The notes: generated from the sequence alone by a model not told the origin. A stretch of DNA of 64,000 nt from Streptomyces tsukubensis (GCF_009296025.1 NZ_CP045178.1:1674001-1738000), one strand, 5' to 3'. Counted from the first letter of the stretch, positions 17,580 through 27,455 are shown. Numbers and translations: made by a program.

Positions 17580-17768
17580 TCACCGCCGGTCGCCGCGTTC
17601 GCGCGGGCGGAAGAATTCGCCCGGTTCCAGGTCCCCGTCGAGGAACCTGCCCACGATGAAGCCGACGGCGCCTAGCGCCGCCACCAGAAGGAACGCCCCG
17701 AATCCGCCGAAGTATCCGGCGAAACCGAGCGCCATTCCGACAATCAGACCGAGCACGGCCATGCGCAT
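17580..17768 (-). CDS. Small two-helix membrane protein, DUF2273-like
   Basis: A 62-residue protein: MRMAVLGLIVGMALGFAGYF, a Gly turn, AFLLVAALGAVGFIVGRFL, then a short acidic tail. Two helices joined by Gly-rich turns, inside an Asp23/AmaP operon, is typical of the DUF2273 family. The start ATG 17768 has GAGGAA six bases upstream. Function unknown. Confidence 0.72.
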   Translation of the reverse strand: MRMAVLGLIVGMALGFAGYFGGFGAFLLVAALGAVGFIVGRFLDGDLEPGEFFRPRERGDRR

Positions 17769-17856
17769 GGTGAGTTCCTCCACTGGAGCCGCTTGAGCGG
17801 GTTGTGCCGTTGTCACCGGTTACCCCGTCGGGGTGCCCGGCTATCCGCACGCGCGG

Positions 17857-18351
17857 TTACTGCACGCGCGAGTCGGAGTCGTCGTCATCGTCGTCCTCGT
17901 CGGGGAGCTTGACGTCGGTGACCGAGATGTTGACCTCGACGACCTCAAGACCCGCCATCCGCTCCACAGCGGTGATCACGTTCTTGCGCACGTCGCGGGT
18001 GACCTTGCCGATCGACTCGCCGTACTCGACGACGATCTCCAGGTCGATGGCGGCCTGGACCTCACCGACCTCGGCCTTCACGCCTCGGGCGGCGGACTTC
18101 GACGAGTTCCCGCCCGGCACCCGGTCGCGCATGGCTCCGAGGGTCCGCGAAGCGCCACTGCCCATCGCGTGGACGCCGACGACATCGCGGGCGGCGAGCC
18201 CGGCGATCTTCTCGACGACACCGTCCGCGATGGTCGTACGGCCGCGACTGGCGGGGTCGCGGTGGGCGCCACCCTGCTTGTTCAGCGCGTCCGTCGAGCC
18301 CCTGTCGGAACCGTCAGGGTTCTTGCGCTGCTGCTGCGTGTTCTCGGTCAT
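17857..18351 (-). CDS. Asp23/Gls24 family envelope stress response protein
   Basis: A 164-residue protein, first of its operon. After a polar N-terminus (QQQRKNPDGSDRGS) comes the Asp23 domain: TTIADGVVEKIAGLAARDVV, VGEVQAAIDLEIVVEYG, and VERMAGLEVVEVNISVTDVK. The acidic tail carries a run of six Asp. Asp23 proteins form abundant membrane-proximal assemblies during alkaline or cell-wall stress. A 90-bp divergent promoter region separates it from the P10-family gene. Confidence 0.92.
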   Translation of the reverse strand: MTENTQQQRKNPDGSDRGSTDALNKQGGAHRDPASRGRTTIADGVVEKIAGLAARDVVGVHAMGSGASRTLGAMRDRVPGGNSSKSAARGVKAEVGEVQAAIDLEIVVEYGESIGKVTRDVRKNVITAVERMAGLEVVEVNISVTDVKLPDEDDDDDDSDSRVQ

Positions 18352-18443
18352 AGCGGTTCATCCCTTTCGACAGGGTTGTGCTTCTTTGTTCACATTAGGT
18401 GAGCTTGCCCGATTGTGCGCCGTGGATACGGCAGGCTGGGGCA

Positions 18444-19256
18444 ATGACGGTGGATCGATGGGCACAGGCGGTAAGGGATCAGCTCGGACTGGGGCGGCTG
18501 CTGCCCCTCGGCGGGGCGGAGGACGGCGCGTGGCTGGCGGAATCCGCCGCCTCGGGCGTCTTGCGCCATGCGGGGGACGCCCTCGGAGGGGTCAAGGTCG
18601 GACGGCTCGACGTGAGCCCCGTGGAGGACGACGCCCCGCAGCCGGGGACGGGCGGAGCGGGGCGGTACGCGCTACCGGCGCCGCCGACCGCGCTCCCTCC
18701 CGGCGCTCTGCGGATCGAGGCGGAGTTCGCGGCCACGGCGGAGCAGCCACTGACCACCGCGGCCGACCGGCTGCGCGCGGCGCTGCTGACGGCGTCGGAG
18801 CGGCGGCTTGGCCTTGAGGTCACGGAAGTGGATCTACGGGTGACGACCCTGCTGGACGGCTCCCCCGAAGGGAGCGACGACGGCTCGGACGCCACCGGGT
18901 CCGGCGCCACGGGGTCCGGCGCGAGCCCCCGGCCGAAGGACTCGGGGGCGGGCGGCCCGGCCGAAGGGGAGCCTGACGGCGACGAAGCGCGGGCGGCTCG
19001 GGCGGCGCGTGCGGTACCGGGGGTGGCGGCGCTGACCGCGGCTTTCGGCGGACGCGGACGCTCGGTCAGGATCGAGGAGCCGGAGCCGCAGGGCGGGGCC
19101 GAGGCCCGGACTGCCCGGCACATCCGGGTGGAGGTGGGCACGGCGCCCGGCCACCGGGTACTCGATGTGGCCCTGGCGGTCCGCGCCGCGGTCGCGTCCG
19201 CGTTCCCCGACCATCCGACCGTGGCGGTGCTGGTCACCGAGGTGGCCCCGGGGTGA
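18444..19256 (+). CDS. Asp23-operon neighbour, annotated in streptomycetes as nucleopolyhedrovirus P10 family
   Basis: A 270-residue protein starting at ATG 18444 with MTVDRWAQAVRDQLGLGRLL. It has two related halves around a Gly/Ser/Asp-rich linker (about 140-190): strands such as LRIEAEFAATAEQPLTTAADRL and ITVEVGTAPG-like ARHIRVEVGTAPGHRVLD, each resembling an Asp23-type strand set. I recall the P10 label for this streptomycete family; it probably has nothing to do with viruses. Its constant position, divergent from Asp23, suggests a regulatory or structural link. Confidence 0.65.
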   Translation: MTVDRWAQAVRDQLGLGRLLPLGGAEDGAWLAESAASGVLRHAGDALGGVKVGRLDVSPVEDDAPQPGTGGAGRYALPAPPTALPPGALRIEAEFAATAEQPLTTAADRLRAALLTASERRLGLEVTEVDLRVTTLLDGSPEGSDDGSDATGSGATGSGASPRPKDSGAGGPAEGEPDGDEARAARAARAVPGVAALTAAFGGRGRSVRIEEPEPQGGAEARTARHIRVEVGTAPGHRVLDVALAVRAAVASAFPDHPTVAVLVTEVAPG

Positions 19257-19557
19257 CGGGGCGGGGCGGTGACGGGCGGGGCAGTGACGGGCGGGGCGGC
19301 CTCGGGCCCGAGAGTCTGACGGCCACCGCTCGCCCCGCCCCCGCCCGTCACCGTCACCGCTCAACGGGTCGCGCCGCCGCCTGCCCGGCCCGCGTCACGG
19401 CCGGCCGGACAGAGGCCGGCCGGCCGTGCGAGCGGATGCGACGGGCGGACGTGACGGGCGGACGTGACAAGTCGATACGACGAGTCGATGAGTCAGCCGA
19501 TGTGACGGGCCGATGTGACGAGCGACGGTATCGGCGGGGAAGGGAACCTGCTGCGGA
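19257..19557. other. Convergent intergenic stretch with short repeats
   Basis: 301 bp between two stop codons. The first part repeats gtgacgggcggggc about three times, the last part repeats short gacgggc/gatgtgac words, and a strong hairpin lies at 19396-19428. No gene is seen. Confidence 0.55.
19396..19428. terminator. 13-bp perfect hairpin, probable bidirectional terminator
   Basis: Arms 19396-19408 and 19416-19428 pair perfectly around a 7-nt loop between the convergent P10-family and enoyl-CoA hydratase genes. Confidence 0.75.
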
Positions 19558-20391
19558 TCAGTCGCCGATCCCGGCGAGGTCGCGCAGCCTGCGGGCCTGG
19601 GCGGCGCGCTCAGCGGCGCGCTGTTCGTCGTAGGAGCGGTCCTGGGCGCCCTGGAGCAGGGCCTTGGTCTCATTGACCGCGTCGCGCGGTGCGGCGAGCA
19701 GGGCCGCCGCCAGGTCGCGTACGGCGCCGTCGAGTTGCCCGGCGGGCACGACGAGGTTGGCGAGACCGATGCGCTCGGCCTCCGCCGCGTGGACGTAGCG
19801 CCCGGTCAGGCAGATCTCCAGGGCGCGGGCCTGCCCGACGAGCCCCACCAGCGGGTGGCTGCCCGCGAGGTCGGGTACGAGACCCAGGCTGGTCTCGCGC
19901 ATGGCGAACTGCACGTCCTCGGCGACGACCCGCAGGTCACAGGCGAGAGCGAGCTGAAAACCGGCGCCGATGGCGTGACCCTGGACGGCCGCGATCGACA
20001 CCAGGTCGGGCCGCCGCCACCAGGTGAACGCCTCCTGGTACCCGGCTATGGCCGCGTCGAGTTCGGCGTCGGTGCCCTTGGCCAGCTCGAAGAAGGACGC
20101 CTCCCCGTCGAAACCCTCGGGGGTGAACGCCTGCCGGTCGAGCCCGGCGGAGAAGGACTTGCCCTCGCCGCGCAGGATCACGACACGCACGCTGCCCGGC
20201 AGCGACCGTCCGGCCTGCGCCAATGCCCGCCACAGCGCGGGATTCTGGGCATTGAGCTTGGCCGGAACGGTCAAGGTCACCGTGGCGACGGAGTCGTCGA
20301 CGGTGAGCCGGACACCGTCCGTGTCGAGAACCGGTACGGAACCCGTGTCGGCGCCGCTCGGGGAGCCGGTGCCGCTGTCTGGCGATGCCAT
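19558..20391 (-). CDS. Enoyl-CoA hydratase/isomerase family protein
   Basis: A 277-residue crotonase. The oxyanion-hole motifs are present: ILRGEGKSFSAGLDRQAF and VQGHAIGAGFQLALACDLR, followed by RETSLGLVPDLAGSHPLVGL. An 18-residue Ser/Gly/Thr-rich N-terminal extension precedes the core. The start at ATG 20391 follows CGGAGG. The reaction is hydration or isomerisation of an acyl-CoA; the pathway is not shown by the neighbours. Confidence 0.9.
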   Translation of the reverse strand: MASPDSGTGSPSGADTGSVPVLDTDGVRLTVDDSVATVTLTVPAKLNAQNPALWRALAQAGRSLPGSVRVVILRGEGKSFSAGLDRQAFTPEGFDGEASFFELAKGTDAELDAAIAGYQEAFTWWRRPDLVSIAAVQGHAIGAGFQLALACDLRVVAEDVQFAMRETSLGLVPDLAGSHPLVGLVGQARALEICLTGRYVHAAEAERIGLANLVVPAGQLDGAVRDLAAALLAAPRDAVNETKALLQGAQDRSYDEQRAAERAAQARRLRDLAGIGD

Positions 20392-20516
20392 GGTTGCCTC
20401 CGGGATGCGTGCGGTCAGGCAGCGGACGCCTCCCCGCCATGGGGCGGGGAGCGACGTGCGCTGAAGACCGACCGGCGCGTGGAAGCGGCGATCGGTCCAA
20501 GTGACTGCACAGTAAC

Positions 20517-20546
20517 CACCCGGCCGGTCGTACGGCCGACCGGGTG
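20517..20546 (-). terminator. Hairpin terminator after the HTH gene
   Basis: An imperfect stem whose outer 7 bp (20517-20523 with 20540-20546) are perfect, extended inside after one mismatch. It lies 32 bp past the HTH stop codon. Confidence 0.65.
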
Positions 20547-20577
20547 GGCACCGTCGGAGCCGGTGGGACTCCCGAGA

Positions 20578-20799
20578 TCAGTTGGAGGCGGTCTTCTTGC
20601 CCCGTGTCGCCCCGCCGCGTCCTCGCAGCGTGACGCCCGACTCGCTGAGCATCCGGTGAACAAAGCCGTACGACCGGCCCGTCTCCTCGGCCAGCGCCCG
20701 GATGCTCGCACCACCGTCGTACTTCTTTTTCAGGTCTGCCGCGAGCTTGTCGCGCGCGGCGCCGGTTACCCGGCTGCCCTTCTTCAGAGTCTCGGCCAC
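20578..20799 (-). CDS. Small helix-turn-helix protein
   Basis: A 73-residue basic protein: SRVTGAARDKLAADLKKKYD, then GASIRALAEETGRSYGFVHR (the helix-turn-helix) and RGRGGATRGKK at the C-terminus. It looks like a minimal DNA-binding protein of a family I recall as widespread in streptomycetes. GTG 20799 is chosen because GAGGAGG lies five bases upstream; the frame stays open further upstream but without family sequence. Targets unknown. Confidence 0.82.
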   Translation of the reverse strand: MAETLKKGSRVTGAARDKLAADLKKKYDGGASIRALAEETGRSYGFVHRMLSESGVTLRGRGGATRGKKTASN

Positions 20800-21217
20800 C
20801 CGTGCCTCCTCGTGGGAAGTGCGCTCTGGACTCTCATGATCACCCCTACCGGCACTCCTGGCCACCCATTCGGCAAGGTCTGTACGACGGGGTTGACAGG
20901 ACATTAGGCGTCGGCCTTCAGCGGAATTCCACATTCCATTAGCCGCCGACGACCGCGCAGAACCGATTCATCGATGAAGGGGCAGGTCAGGCAGGTAAAG
21001 GGGGCGTGCGACCGCTCAGTCACGCCCCGGGCGGAAAATACGTGTAGGACACACTGCGGTACGAGGCGATCTCACCCAGATGAAGGATCACGGATCGGCC
21101 GAATGATCCATGCGAAGTGGATCAGCCGCTGGATCACCCTCATGGCGAAGCCCGCCCCCGGAGGCTGTGGATTCCAGGGACGGGCTTTTACCGGGCTTTT
21201 CTCAGGACCTCTTGAGG
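20800..21217. other. Intergenic region, downstream of ABC-F and upstream of HTH gene
   Basis: 418 bp without a recognisable gene. It has lower GC than its surroundings near 20920-21100 and presumably contains the HTH promoter. A possible ABC-F terminator lies near 21148-21187: seven-base arms around a long 26-nt loop, which is weak. Confidence 0.4.
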
Positions 21218-22816
<1,599 letters not shown>

Positions 22817-22841
22817 GGGGTCAGACTCCTGGGCGGGTTTG

Positions 22842-22927
22842 GACGGCGGACGGTCGGTGCGGGCGGTATCACGCGCGGCCCGTGCCGTACGGATGACGGC
22901 GGGCGACGGGCGGAGGTCGACGCCGTC
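22842..22927 (-). promoter_or_regulatory. Candidate attenuator: one arm with two alternative partners
   Basis: The seven bases at 22921-22927, which include the first base of the leader stop codon, can pair with an identical 7-mer at either 22895-22901 or 22842-22848. The pairings are mutually exclusive. The distal partner lies 25 bp before the ABC-F start codon. Seen in sequence; the regulatory role is inferred. Confidence 0.45.
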
Positions 22928-22977
22928 TAATGCACGAGGAGGATGGCCATGAAGACAATTCTAACGGGGACGCGCAA
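22927..22977 (-). CDS. Candidate 16-residue leader peptide upstream of ABC-F
   Basis: A TTG-started frame of 16 codons (MRVPVRIVFMAILLVH then TAG), with GGAGGG eight bases upstream at 22986-22991. It lies 110 bp before the ABC-F start on the same strand. Its coding stretch (ttagaattgtcttcatg) is strikingly AT-rich within very GC-rich surroundings, suggesting selection for the peptide. The hydrophobic RIVFMAILLV would suit a nascent-chain arrest peptide sensing a ribosome-targeting drug. Not confirmed. Confidence 0.5.
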   Translation of the reverse strand: MRVPVRIVFMAILLVH

Positions 22978-23061
22978 GGGGTTTGCCCTCCGGGCGGGTG
23001 GGGAGGGGTGGTCGGCCGTCCGCGGCCCGGCCGCAGCCCAGGGAAGCGGCGGCGCGAACGG

Positions 23062-23175
23062 TTGCCCCGCACGCCGGCCGGGTGGGGAGGGGCCGGGCTT
23101 CGGGCGGCCCCGCACGCCGGCCGGGCCGAGGTGGGAGGCTTCGGGCGCCCTCGATCACCGGCCGGGCCGGAACGG
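23062..23175. repeat. Degenerate tandem repeat, about 46 bp, two to three copies
   Basis: Copies start with the block cgcacgccggccggg near 23068 and again near 23109, then a weaker copy near 23155; each is followed by ggaggc/cttcgggcg words. It lies between the ABC-F leader and the terminator of the next gene. No protein is recognised across it. Confidence 0.6.
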
Positions 23176-23200
23176 CGCGTCTGCGGTTCCCCGCTGGAGT

Positions 23201-23240
23201 GGCGCACGCCCGTGCGCCTGAGAAGGCGCACGCCCGTGCC
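23201..23240 (-). terminator. Inverted repeat downstream of the unknown 493-residue gene
   Basis: Two nearly palindromic blocks (23201-23218 and 23225-23240) separated by 6 nt can pair with each other except for a 3-base centre. They lie 30 bp past the stop codon of the minus-strand gene. Confidence 0.55.
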
Positions 23241-23270
23241 TCATGGGAAGTGGCTCCCGCTACCCCGCTC

Positions 23271-24752
23271 CTACGCCCCGCCCGTGTGCACCTGGAACGC
23301 GGCCCGGCGGACCGCCTTCGCCAGCGTCGGGTCGGGGTGGGCCGCCGCCAGGGCCACCAGGACCTGGACCGTGCGGGGGTGGCCCACGTCCCTCACCTCC
23401 GCGAGGAGGGCGGGGACCGAGGGCTGGATCGCGGCGTCCAAGTGACGGACCAGGAGTTCGGTTTCGCCGTGGTCGCTGACGGCCGCCGCGGTGTCGACCC
23501 ACAGCCAGGTCGACTCCTCGCGGGTCAGTACGGCGGCGGTGTCCTCGGGGTCGGTGCCCTCGTGCTCGGCCAGCCACAGCAGGGCGTACGGGCGCAGCGG
23601 CAGTTCCAGGGAGGCTCCCCTGACCTCGGGCTCCGCCGGGGCTCCGACGACCCGCAGCGCCTCGAAGGCGAGTCCGCGCAGCAGGGCGTCCTCGCCCTTG
23701 GCGGCGGCCAGCAGCTCCTGGACGGCGCTGCCGACGGTACGGGCGGCCAGCCAGGCCCTGTACTCCGCGCGGGCCGCGTTCGGCCGCAGGCTCGCACCGG
23801 CCCTGAGCATGTCCTCCGCGGACTGCTCGATGTTGCCGGCGGGGCTCTGCGCGGCGACACAGATCTGTTCCAGCTTGACCCAGACCGCCCAGCTCCCGAG
23901 CGGGGTGAGGGTGACCTCGCCGTCGGAGCTCGTGAGCGCGCCGACAGCCCGCAGTCGTTGCAGCGCCCAGTCGAGCAGGGCGGAGAGCGCGGGGCCCGCC
24001 GCGACGGGCTCGGGCGGCCCCGGGTGGGCCCGCGCGGGCTCCACGGGGATCTCGCAGCGCTCCGTACGCAGCTCGGTGATGCGCTGTTCCAGCAGGTCGA
24101 GGAGTTGCGTCACGGGGACGGAACCGGCCGAGAGCTGGACGAGCGAGAGCAGCTGAGGCATGGCCTCGACGACCTCGGAGACCGCGGCCGCGCCCAGCTC
24201 CCCCTCGCTCGCCTGGCCCTCGGGCCCGGTGGAGGGGTGGACGAGCGACCACGCGTCGAAGAGCGCCACCCAGCCGCGCAGTACGGCCGTGTCGTCGCTG
24301 TCCCAGGCGCGCAGCCGCCAGCCGGGACGGGCCACGGAGCCGTGCACCTCGATCAGGCCGGCGAGCCGGGCGAGGTCCCAGTCGGCGCGGACGCGGGCCG
24401 GGGTCAGTCCCAGCTCCGCCGCCGCGCGTTCGACCGTCGTCTCGCTCAGAGTGCCGTCGTGGGCGCCGCCCTGCCTGGGCAGCCCCGGCAGGGGCCCGCC
24501 CTGGCCCGCCGATCTGAGCCTTGCGGTCTCCGGGGCCGGGCGCAGGGCCGTGTCGGCCCAGCGCGCGATGGTGGCCGCGCCGGTCAGACCGGCGCGCGCC
24601 ATACGTGCTAGTTCCGAAGGCGGCGGTGTGCCCTCCGGGGGGCGCGGTGCGGGACGGCGCGGGCGCCGTTCCGTCACCGTGCGGGCGGGGGCCGCCAGGG
24701 AACGGCGGCCTACGAGTCGGAGCCTGGAGTCGCGCGGGATACGGGACGTCAC
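23271..24752 (-). CDS. Conserved hypothetical protein, 493 residues
   Basis: I do not recognise a named family. The protein is Leu/Ala/Glu-rich with no membrane helix or signal peptide. After a basic N-terminus (VTSRIPRDSRLRLVGRRSLA) comes VERAAAELGLTPARVRADWD, which resembles a winged-helix or HTH segment followed by RLAGLIEVHG. The C-terminal 200 residues are helical and HEAT-like (EDALLRGLAFEALRVVGA; HPRTVQVLVALAAAHPDPTL). GTG 24752 is chosen for GGGAAG nine bases upstream; the frame is open for another 74 codons. It follows the alpha/beta hydrolase gene by 89 bp on the same strand. Confidence 0.7.
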   Translation of the reverse strand: MTSRIPRDSRLRLVGRRSLAAPARTVTERRPRRPAPRPPEGTPPPSELARMARAGLTGAATIARWADTALRPAPETARLRSAGQGGPLPGLPRQGGAHDGTLSETTVERAAAELGLTPARVRADWDLARLAGLIEVHGSVARPGWRLRAWDSDDTAVLRGWVALFDAWSLVHPSTGPEGQASEGELGAAAVSEVVEAMPQLLSLVQLSAGSVPVTQLLDLLEQRITELRTERCEIPVEPARAHPGPPEPVAAGPALSALLDWALQRLRAVGALTSSDGEVTLTPLGSWAVWVKLEQICVAAQSPAGNIEQSAEDMLRAGASLRPNAARAEYRAWLAARTVGSAVQELLAAAKGEDALLRGLAFEALRVVGAPAEPEVRGASLELPLRPYALLWLAEHEGTDPEDTAAVLTREESTWLWVDTAAAVSDHGETELLVRHLDAAIQPSVPALLAEVRDVGHPRTVQVLVALAAAHPDPTLAKAVRRAAFQVHTGGA

Positions 24753-24841
24753 GGGTGCAGTCTTCCCGCTGACGGCCCGAAAGCCCAAACGGAATGTCCC
24801 CGAGGGGGGCTCGACGACCCCTCGGAGGCATCTCCCCGTGG

Positions 24842-25969
24842 CTACATAAGAGGGGTCAGGAACCGCCGTAGAGCCTCTTCGTAGGCTGCGGGGTCCGCGT
24901 TCCACATCGCTCCGTGCGGCGCATCCGGAACCGTGTGGAAGGTAACAAGATCCGGGCGGTTGGCCGCGAACCACCGGGAGAGGGCGTACGGGGCGATCGA
25001 GTCGTCGGGTCCGTGGGCCAGGAGTACCGGGACCCGCAGCGCGTCAGGGACGGACAGGGCATCGGCGTGGTGGCCGCGCAGCCCCGTCCTGCCTTGGGCC
25101 GCCCGTATCGCGAGGGGCAGCAGGGGGCCGGGGGTGCGGCGCGCCGTCGCGAGTGAGCGCAGCGTGGCTTCCCAGCTCAGGACCGGTGAGTCGAGGACCA
25201 GGCCGCTGATCCTGTCGCGCAGTCCGGAGTGGGCCGCGGCCCGCAGGGCCATGGCGGCGCCGGTGGACCAGCCGTAGAGGATGACGTGTTCGGCGCCGCG
25301 GCGGACGGCGTAGGCGATGGCGGCGTCGAGATCACGCCACTCGGTCTCGCCGAGATGGCCGATGTTGTCGGGGGAGCGCGGAGCGCCCTGGTCGCCCCGG
25401 TAGGCGAGGTCGAGCACGGGGAGCTGGTGGCGGTGGAGGGCGTCCATGACGACCATGGGGTGTTCCCGCGTGGTGCCGAGGCCGTGCACGGTGATCACCC
25501 AGGTCGAACGGGCGGCGGGCACGAACCAGGCGGGCAGCCCGCCGAGTTCTCCCGGGACGGTGACGTCGGAGTGGGTCAGGCCGAGCGCGGAGCCCGGGTC
25601 ACCGATGTGCACCTGCGGGGTGAGCCAGACCTTGTCGCCCGGGTCGAGGGTGCCTCGGGTGACGCGTTCCAGCCGGCGTACGACGGTGTCCGCCTGGTGC
25701 GGGGCGCTGTCGAGTACCGGCCCGACGATGGCGTGCGAGCCGTCGCCGCTGAGTCCGTAGGTGCCGGGGCGCCGGGAGGCGAGGGCACGGGTGAGCGTGA
25801 CCTGCCCAGCGGCGGTGGCGTGGACGCTGAGCCGGGGCTCGGTGGGCAGCGGGCGGCCTGCGGGCGCCCTGAGGGCGGCGTCGCTGGCGAACCGGCCCGC
25901 CGCCACCGCGGCGGCTCCGGCTCCGATGACGGCGGTAACGGCCGCAGCCGTGGCTTTTGCGGGGCTCAC
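24842..25969 (-). CDS. Alpha/beta hydrolase, membrane-anchored or exported
   Basis: A 375-residue protein with an Ala-rich N-terminal hydrophobic segment (ATAAAVTAVIGAGAAAVAAG) that could be a signal anchor. A long N-terminal domain precedes the hydrolase core: ITVHGLGTTREHPMVV (oxyanion region), ILYGWSTGAAMALRAA (nucleophile Ser in GxSxG), LLAHGPDDSIAP (Asp) and DAPHGAMWN (His), so the triad is complete. Start GTG 25969 behind CTGGGGGA; an upstream ATG at 26083 is possible. Substrate unknown. Confidence 0.85.
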   Translation of the reverse strand: MSPAKATAAAVTAVIGAGAAAVAAGRFASDAALRAPAGRPLPTEPRLSVHATAAGQVTLTRALASRRPGTYGLSGDGSHAIVGPVLDSAPHQADTVVRRLERVTRGTLDPGDKVWLTPQVHIGDPGSALGLTHSDVTVPGELGGLPAWFVPAARSTWVITVHGLGTTREHPMVVMDALHRHQLPVLDLAYRGDQGAPRSPDNIGHLGETEWRDLDAAIAYAVRRGAEHVILYGWSTGAAMALRAAAHSGLRDRISGLVLDSPVLSWEATLRSLATARRTPGPLLPLAIRAAQGRTGLRGHHADALSVPDALRVPVLLAHGPDDSIAPYALSRWFAANRPDLVTFHTVPDAPHGAMWNADPAAYEEALRRFLTPLM

Positions 25970-26368
25970 TCCCCCAGTCTCGCGGCCGGTGGAGGGCACG
26001 GCCAGCGGGCGGCGTCCGCCGGGTGAAGGGCGGCGGTGCGTGCGGGTGTACGGCGGGCGCCACCACGCGGAGGTCGCTGTCATGGTTCTGTTGCCCCTTT
26101 CCGGCCCTGCGGCGGTGTCGGTCTTCCCACCCTGCGGCGGTTTCGGCTCTCCGCCCGTTCGGCGGTTTCGGTCTGTCCGAAGAGCCGCGTACCCGGATAT
26201 CCGGCCGTGCCTCGCGGGAACCGGGGACCGACCGCGGCCTTCGCGTCCCTGCTGGGCGGGGCGAGCGGTCGGGGCGGGGCGGGGCAGGTGGCCGGGGCGG
26301 GGCGAGCGGTCGGGGCGGGGCGGGGCAGGTGGCCGGGCCGGGAGCGCGTCCGGCCCGCGGCTGTCCCG
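25970..26368. other. Intergenic region with two sets of repeats
   Basis: About 400 bp between two minus-strand genes. Three degenerate copies of tgcggcggtttcggtct lie at about 26109-26180, and the 41-bp duplication at 26254-26335 follows. No gene recognised. Confidence 0.5.
26254..26335. repeat. 41-bp perfect tandem duplication, very G-rich
   Basis: Two identical 41-bp units, 26254-26294 and 26295-26335. The G-strand holds many GGGG runs a few bases apart, so a G-quadruplex is conceivable. It ends 33 bp before the aldolase stop codon. Confidence 0.85.
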
Positions 26369-27220
26369 CTACCGCTGTCCGTATCCGCGCAGCTTCTCCG
26401 TCACCTCCCCCAGTTCCTCCGTGGTGAGGAGGGCGGGCTCCCGGCCGGGCAGGGCGCTCGCGGTCAGCCACAGCCTGCACATCCACTCCAGCTGGGCGGT
26501 GCGGTCGTAGGCCTGGTCGAGGGTGTCGCCGTAGGTGACGGTGCCGTGGTTGCGCAGCAGGCAGCCGGTCCGTCCGCGCAGGGCGGTGAGGAGGTGCTCC
26601 GCCAGTTCCGCACTGCCGTAGAGGGCGTACGGGGCGACCCGCACGGGACCGCCGAGGGCGGCGGCCATGTAGTGGATGAGCGGCAGTTCGGGGACGAGGG
26701 TGGAGACGGCGGTGGCGTGCACGGCGTGGGTGTGGATCACGGCGCGGGCGGGGGTCTCGCGGTAGACGGCGAGGTGCATCGGCAGCTCGCTCGTGGGTTT
26801 CAGCCCACCGAGGACCTGGCGCCCCGTCAGGTCGACGCCGACCGCGTCACCGGGGGTCAGCCGGTCGTAGGGGACGCCGGTCGGCGTGACGAGAACGAGG
26901 TCGCCGACGCGTACGGAGACGTTGCCCGAGGTGCCGACGACCAGGCCGTCCGCGACGGTTCTGCGGGCCGCTTCCACCAGCTCCAGCCAGGCCGCCGCTT
27001 CCCGTCCTGCGGCGGCACCCTTGGCCGTCTCCTTGGCCGTCTCCTTGGCGGCGCCCACCGCACCCGCCGCACCTGCCGCGTCCGGCTCCACCGACTCCCC
27101 TGCCGCCGCGCCCCGCTCCGCCGCCTTTCGGCCCGTCACATCCCGCCCCGTCACATCCCGCCCCGTCACGTCCCGCCCCGTCACATCTCGCCCCGTCACA
27201 TCTCGCCGTCGCTCAGCCAT
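26369..27220 (-). CDS. Class II aldolase/adducin family protein
   Basis: A 283-residue protein with the zinc-aldolase pattern: VGTSGNVSVRVGDLVLVTPTG, LKPTSELPMHLAVY (Glu), VIHTHAVHATAV (two His ligands) and LLRNHGTVTYG (third His). Family members act on fuculose-1-phosphate, ribulose-5-phosphate or similar sugar phosphates; the substrate is not resolved. The first 70 residues are atypical: five RDVTG pentapeptides then an Ala/Gly/Glu-rich stretch, encoded by a 15-bp tandem repeat. Start ATG 27220 has a poor ribosome site, so a later start beyond the repeat is possible. Confidence 0.85.
   Translation of the reverse strand: MAERRRDVTGRDVTGRDVTGRDVTGRDVTGRKAAERGAAAGESVEPDAAGAAGAVGAAKETAKETAKGAAAGREAAAWLELVEAARRTVADGLVVGTSGNVSVRVGDLVLVTPTGVPYDRLTPGDAVGVDLTGRQVLGGLKPTSELPMHLAVYRETPARAVIHTHAVHATAVSTLVPELPLIHYMAAALGGPVRVAPYALYGSAELAEHLLTALRGRTGCLLRNHGTVTYGDTLDQAYDRTAQLEWMCRLWLTASALPGREPALLTTEELGEVTEKLRGYGQR
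27132..27206 (-). repeat. 15-bp tandem repeat, five copies, coding RDVTG pentapeptides
   Basis: Five units (27132-27146 to 27192-27206), differing at two positions only. They fall in frame within the N-terminus of the aldolase gene, so copy-number change would keep the frame. Confidence 0.95.
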
Positions 27221-27455
27221 GGAGCCGATCGTGCCAGGAGGCCGGGGTGGTCCGGCAGATGACCGGGGGAGCACGGACGGGGGGAAGCACGACCGTCCGT
27301 ACGACCGCGCTGTCGGGCCGGTGGGGGCCCGCATTCGAGTCCCGTATGGGGTGATTTGAATAGCTTGGAGTACATAAATGCGCGATGCGACTTTTAGTCA
27401 GTTAATCTGCCGATGTTCTGCCGTATTTGCCGCATCTCACCACCGGGGGTCACGT

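Noticed and set aside
22943..23221. Plus-strand frame beginning MAMKTILTGTRKG upstream of the unknown gene
   Set aside because: It has no convincing ribosome site and becomes low-complexity Gly/Pro/Arg through a repeat. The opposite strand here carries the better-supported leader peptide.
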